From Hephaestia mangrovi (GTDB taxonomy: Bacteria > Pseudomonadota > Alphaproteobacteria > Sphingomonadales > Sphingomonadaceae): 64,000 nucleotides of DNA. Position 1 is the first letter of the stretch. Every line of letters begins with the position of its first letter. The stretch covers positions 679,381 through 743,380 of the forward strand of contig NZ_JAINVU010000002.1 in assembly GCF_019880555.1 (NCBI RefSeq), written 5' to 3'. A model generated the notes under the pieces. It saw only the letters and a program-made list of their open reading frames with translations. It ran no database searches and was not told the DNA's origin. Of the stretch, positions 63,877-64,000 are shown piece after piece. Made by a program: the position numbers and the translations under genes.

Positions 63877-64000
63877 ATGGGGTGGACGCCCCCCGACGGC
63901 ATCGATGTGCCAGAGTGGAGGTGTTGAAACACCACTGAGGGAGGCGTCCGTGTCGCAGGTTATCATAATCGGTCTGGATATCGCCAAGAACGTTTTTCAC
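63876..64000 (+). mobile_element. IS110-family insertion sequence, left end
   Basis: From about 63876 the DNA leaves the amine-oxidase family sequence and runs 74 bases to the transposase start. This leader has GGACGCC...GGCGTCC arms and an inner GGTGTTGAAACACC hairpin. No terminal inverted repeat is recognisable at the border, as expected for IS110. The exact boundary is uncertain by several bases. Confidence 0.8.
63950..64000 (+). CDS. IS110-family transposase (partial, 5' end)
   Basis: The 17 codons from GTG 63950 read MSQVIIIGLDIAKNVFH (first residue from GTG). The GLDIAKNVF motif is the first catalytic Asp of the DEDD RuvC-like domain of IS110 transposases. The Shine-Dalgarno GGGAGG is inside the arm of a stem (see findings). 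The rest lies beyond the window. Confidence 0.9.
   Translation, partial: MSQVIIIGLDIAKNVFH

Overview
This high-GC window comes from an alphaproteobacterium and looks like a Sphingomonas-type genome (Sphingomonadales). I infer this from the gene orders hfq-hflX and rpsB-tsf-pyrH-frr-uppS-cdsA-dxr-rseP-bamA-ompH-fabZ, from sphingomonad-type short dispersed repeats, and from the absence of lpxD and lpxA around fabZ. Everything rests on reading the sequence; no database search was run.

Layout. 1-11.1 kb: hfq end and hflX, then a convergent minus-strand block (mazG, aspartic protease, metallo-hydrolase, tatD-type nuclease, metG, a small unknown, holB, tmk, D-Ala-D-Ala carboxypeptidase, an RlpA-like SPOR protein, MltB-type transglycosylase). 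11.2-12.1 kb: tRNA-Ser(UGA), a PilZ protein and rpmE. 12.1-23.4 kb: one long minus-strand housekeeping run for envelope and translation (fabZ, ompH, bamA, rseP, dxr, cdsA, uppS, frr, pyrH, tsf, rpsB). 23.6-34.8 kb: phospholipid synthesis (pssA, psd), icd, a GNAT-nitrilase fusion, pckA, two Flp pilins, accA, xerD and a large unknown exported protein coupled to a 50-residue membrane peptide. 34.9-48.9 kb: aroK-aroB, an antiporter, NifU-like protein, cvpA, radA, a YqcI/YcgG + DUF1989 pair, GST, glycosyltransferase, a PadR/DUF2218 pair, and rarA followed by three tightly coupled small genes.

48.9-64 kb is accessory. tRNA-Thr(UGU) is followed by a secreted GH16 glycanase and then by a decayed 37-bp copy of the tRNA 3' end, the signature of an old integration. 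Next comes an amino-sugar locus: AgaR-like DeoR regulator, exported amidohydrolase, TonB-dependent receptor, Tat-exported clan-D alpha-galactosidase or alpha-N-acetylgalactosaminidase, EamA permease, KbaZ/AgaZ, AgaS isomerase/deaminase, BadF-type sugar kinase, exported cytochrome c and a Tat-exported FAD amine oxidase. The oxidase gene is cut by an IS110-family element whose transposase begins at the window edge.

How the locus may work (inference): glycans enter through the TonB receptor, the Tat-exported hydrolase releases galactosamine-type sugars, the permease imports them, and kinase, AgaS and KbaZ channel them to glycolysis. Four promoter regions share TTTCGTT-type repeats, partly phased at 10 bp, resembling the known E. 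coli AgaR operator, so the locus is probably one regulon. It lacks KbaY, tagatose-6-phosphate kinase and a deacetylase in this window and instead carries an unusual cytochrome/flavin-oxidase pair, so a variant pathway is the most interesting possibility here.
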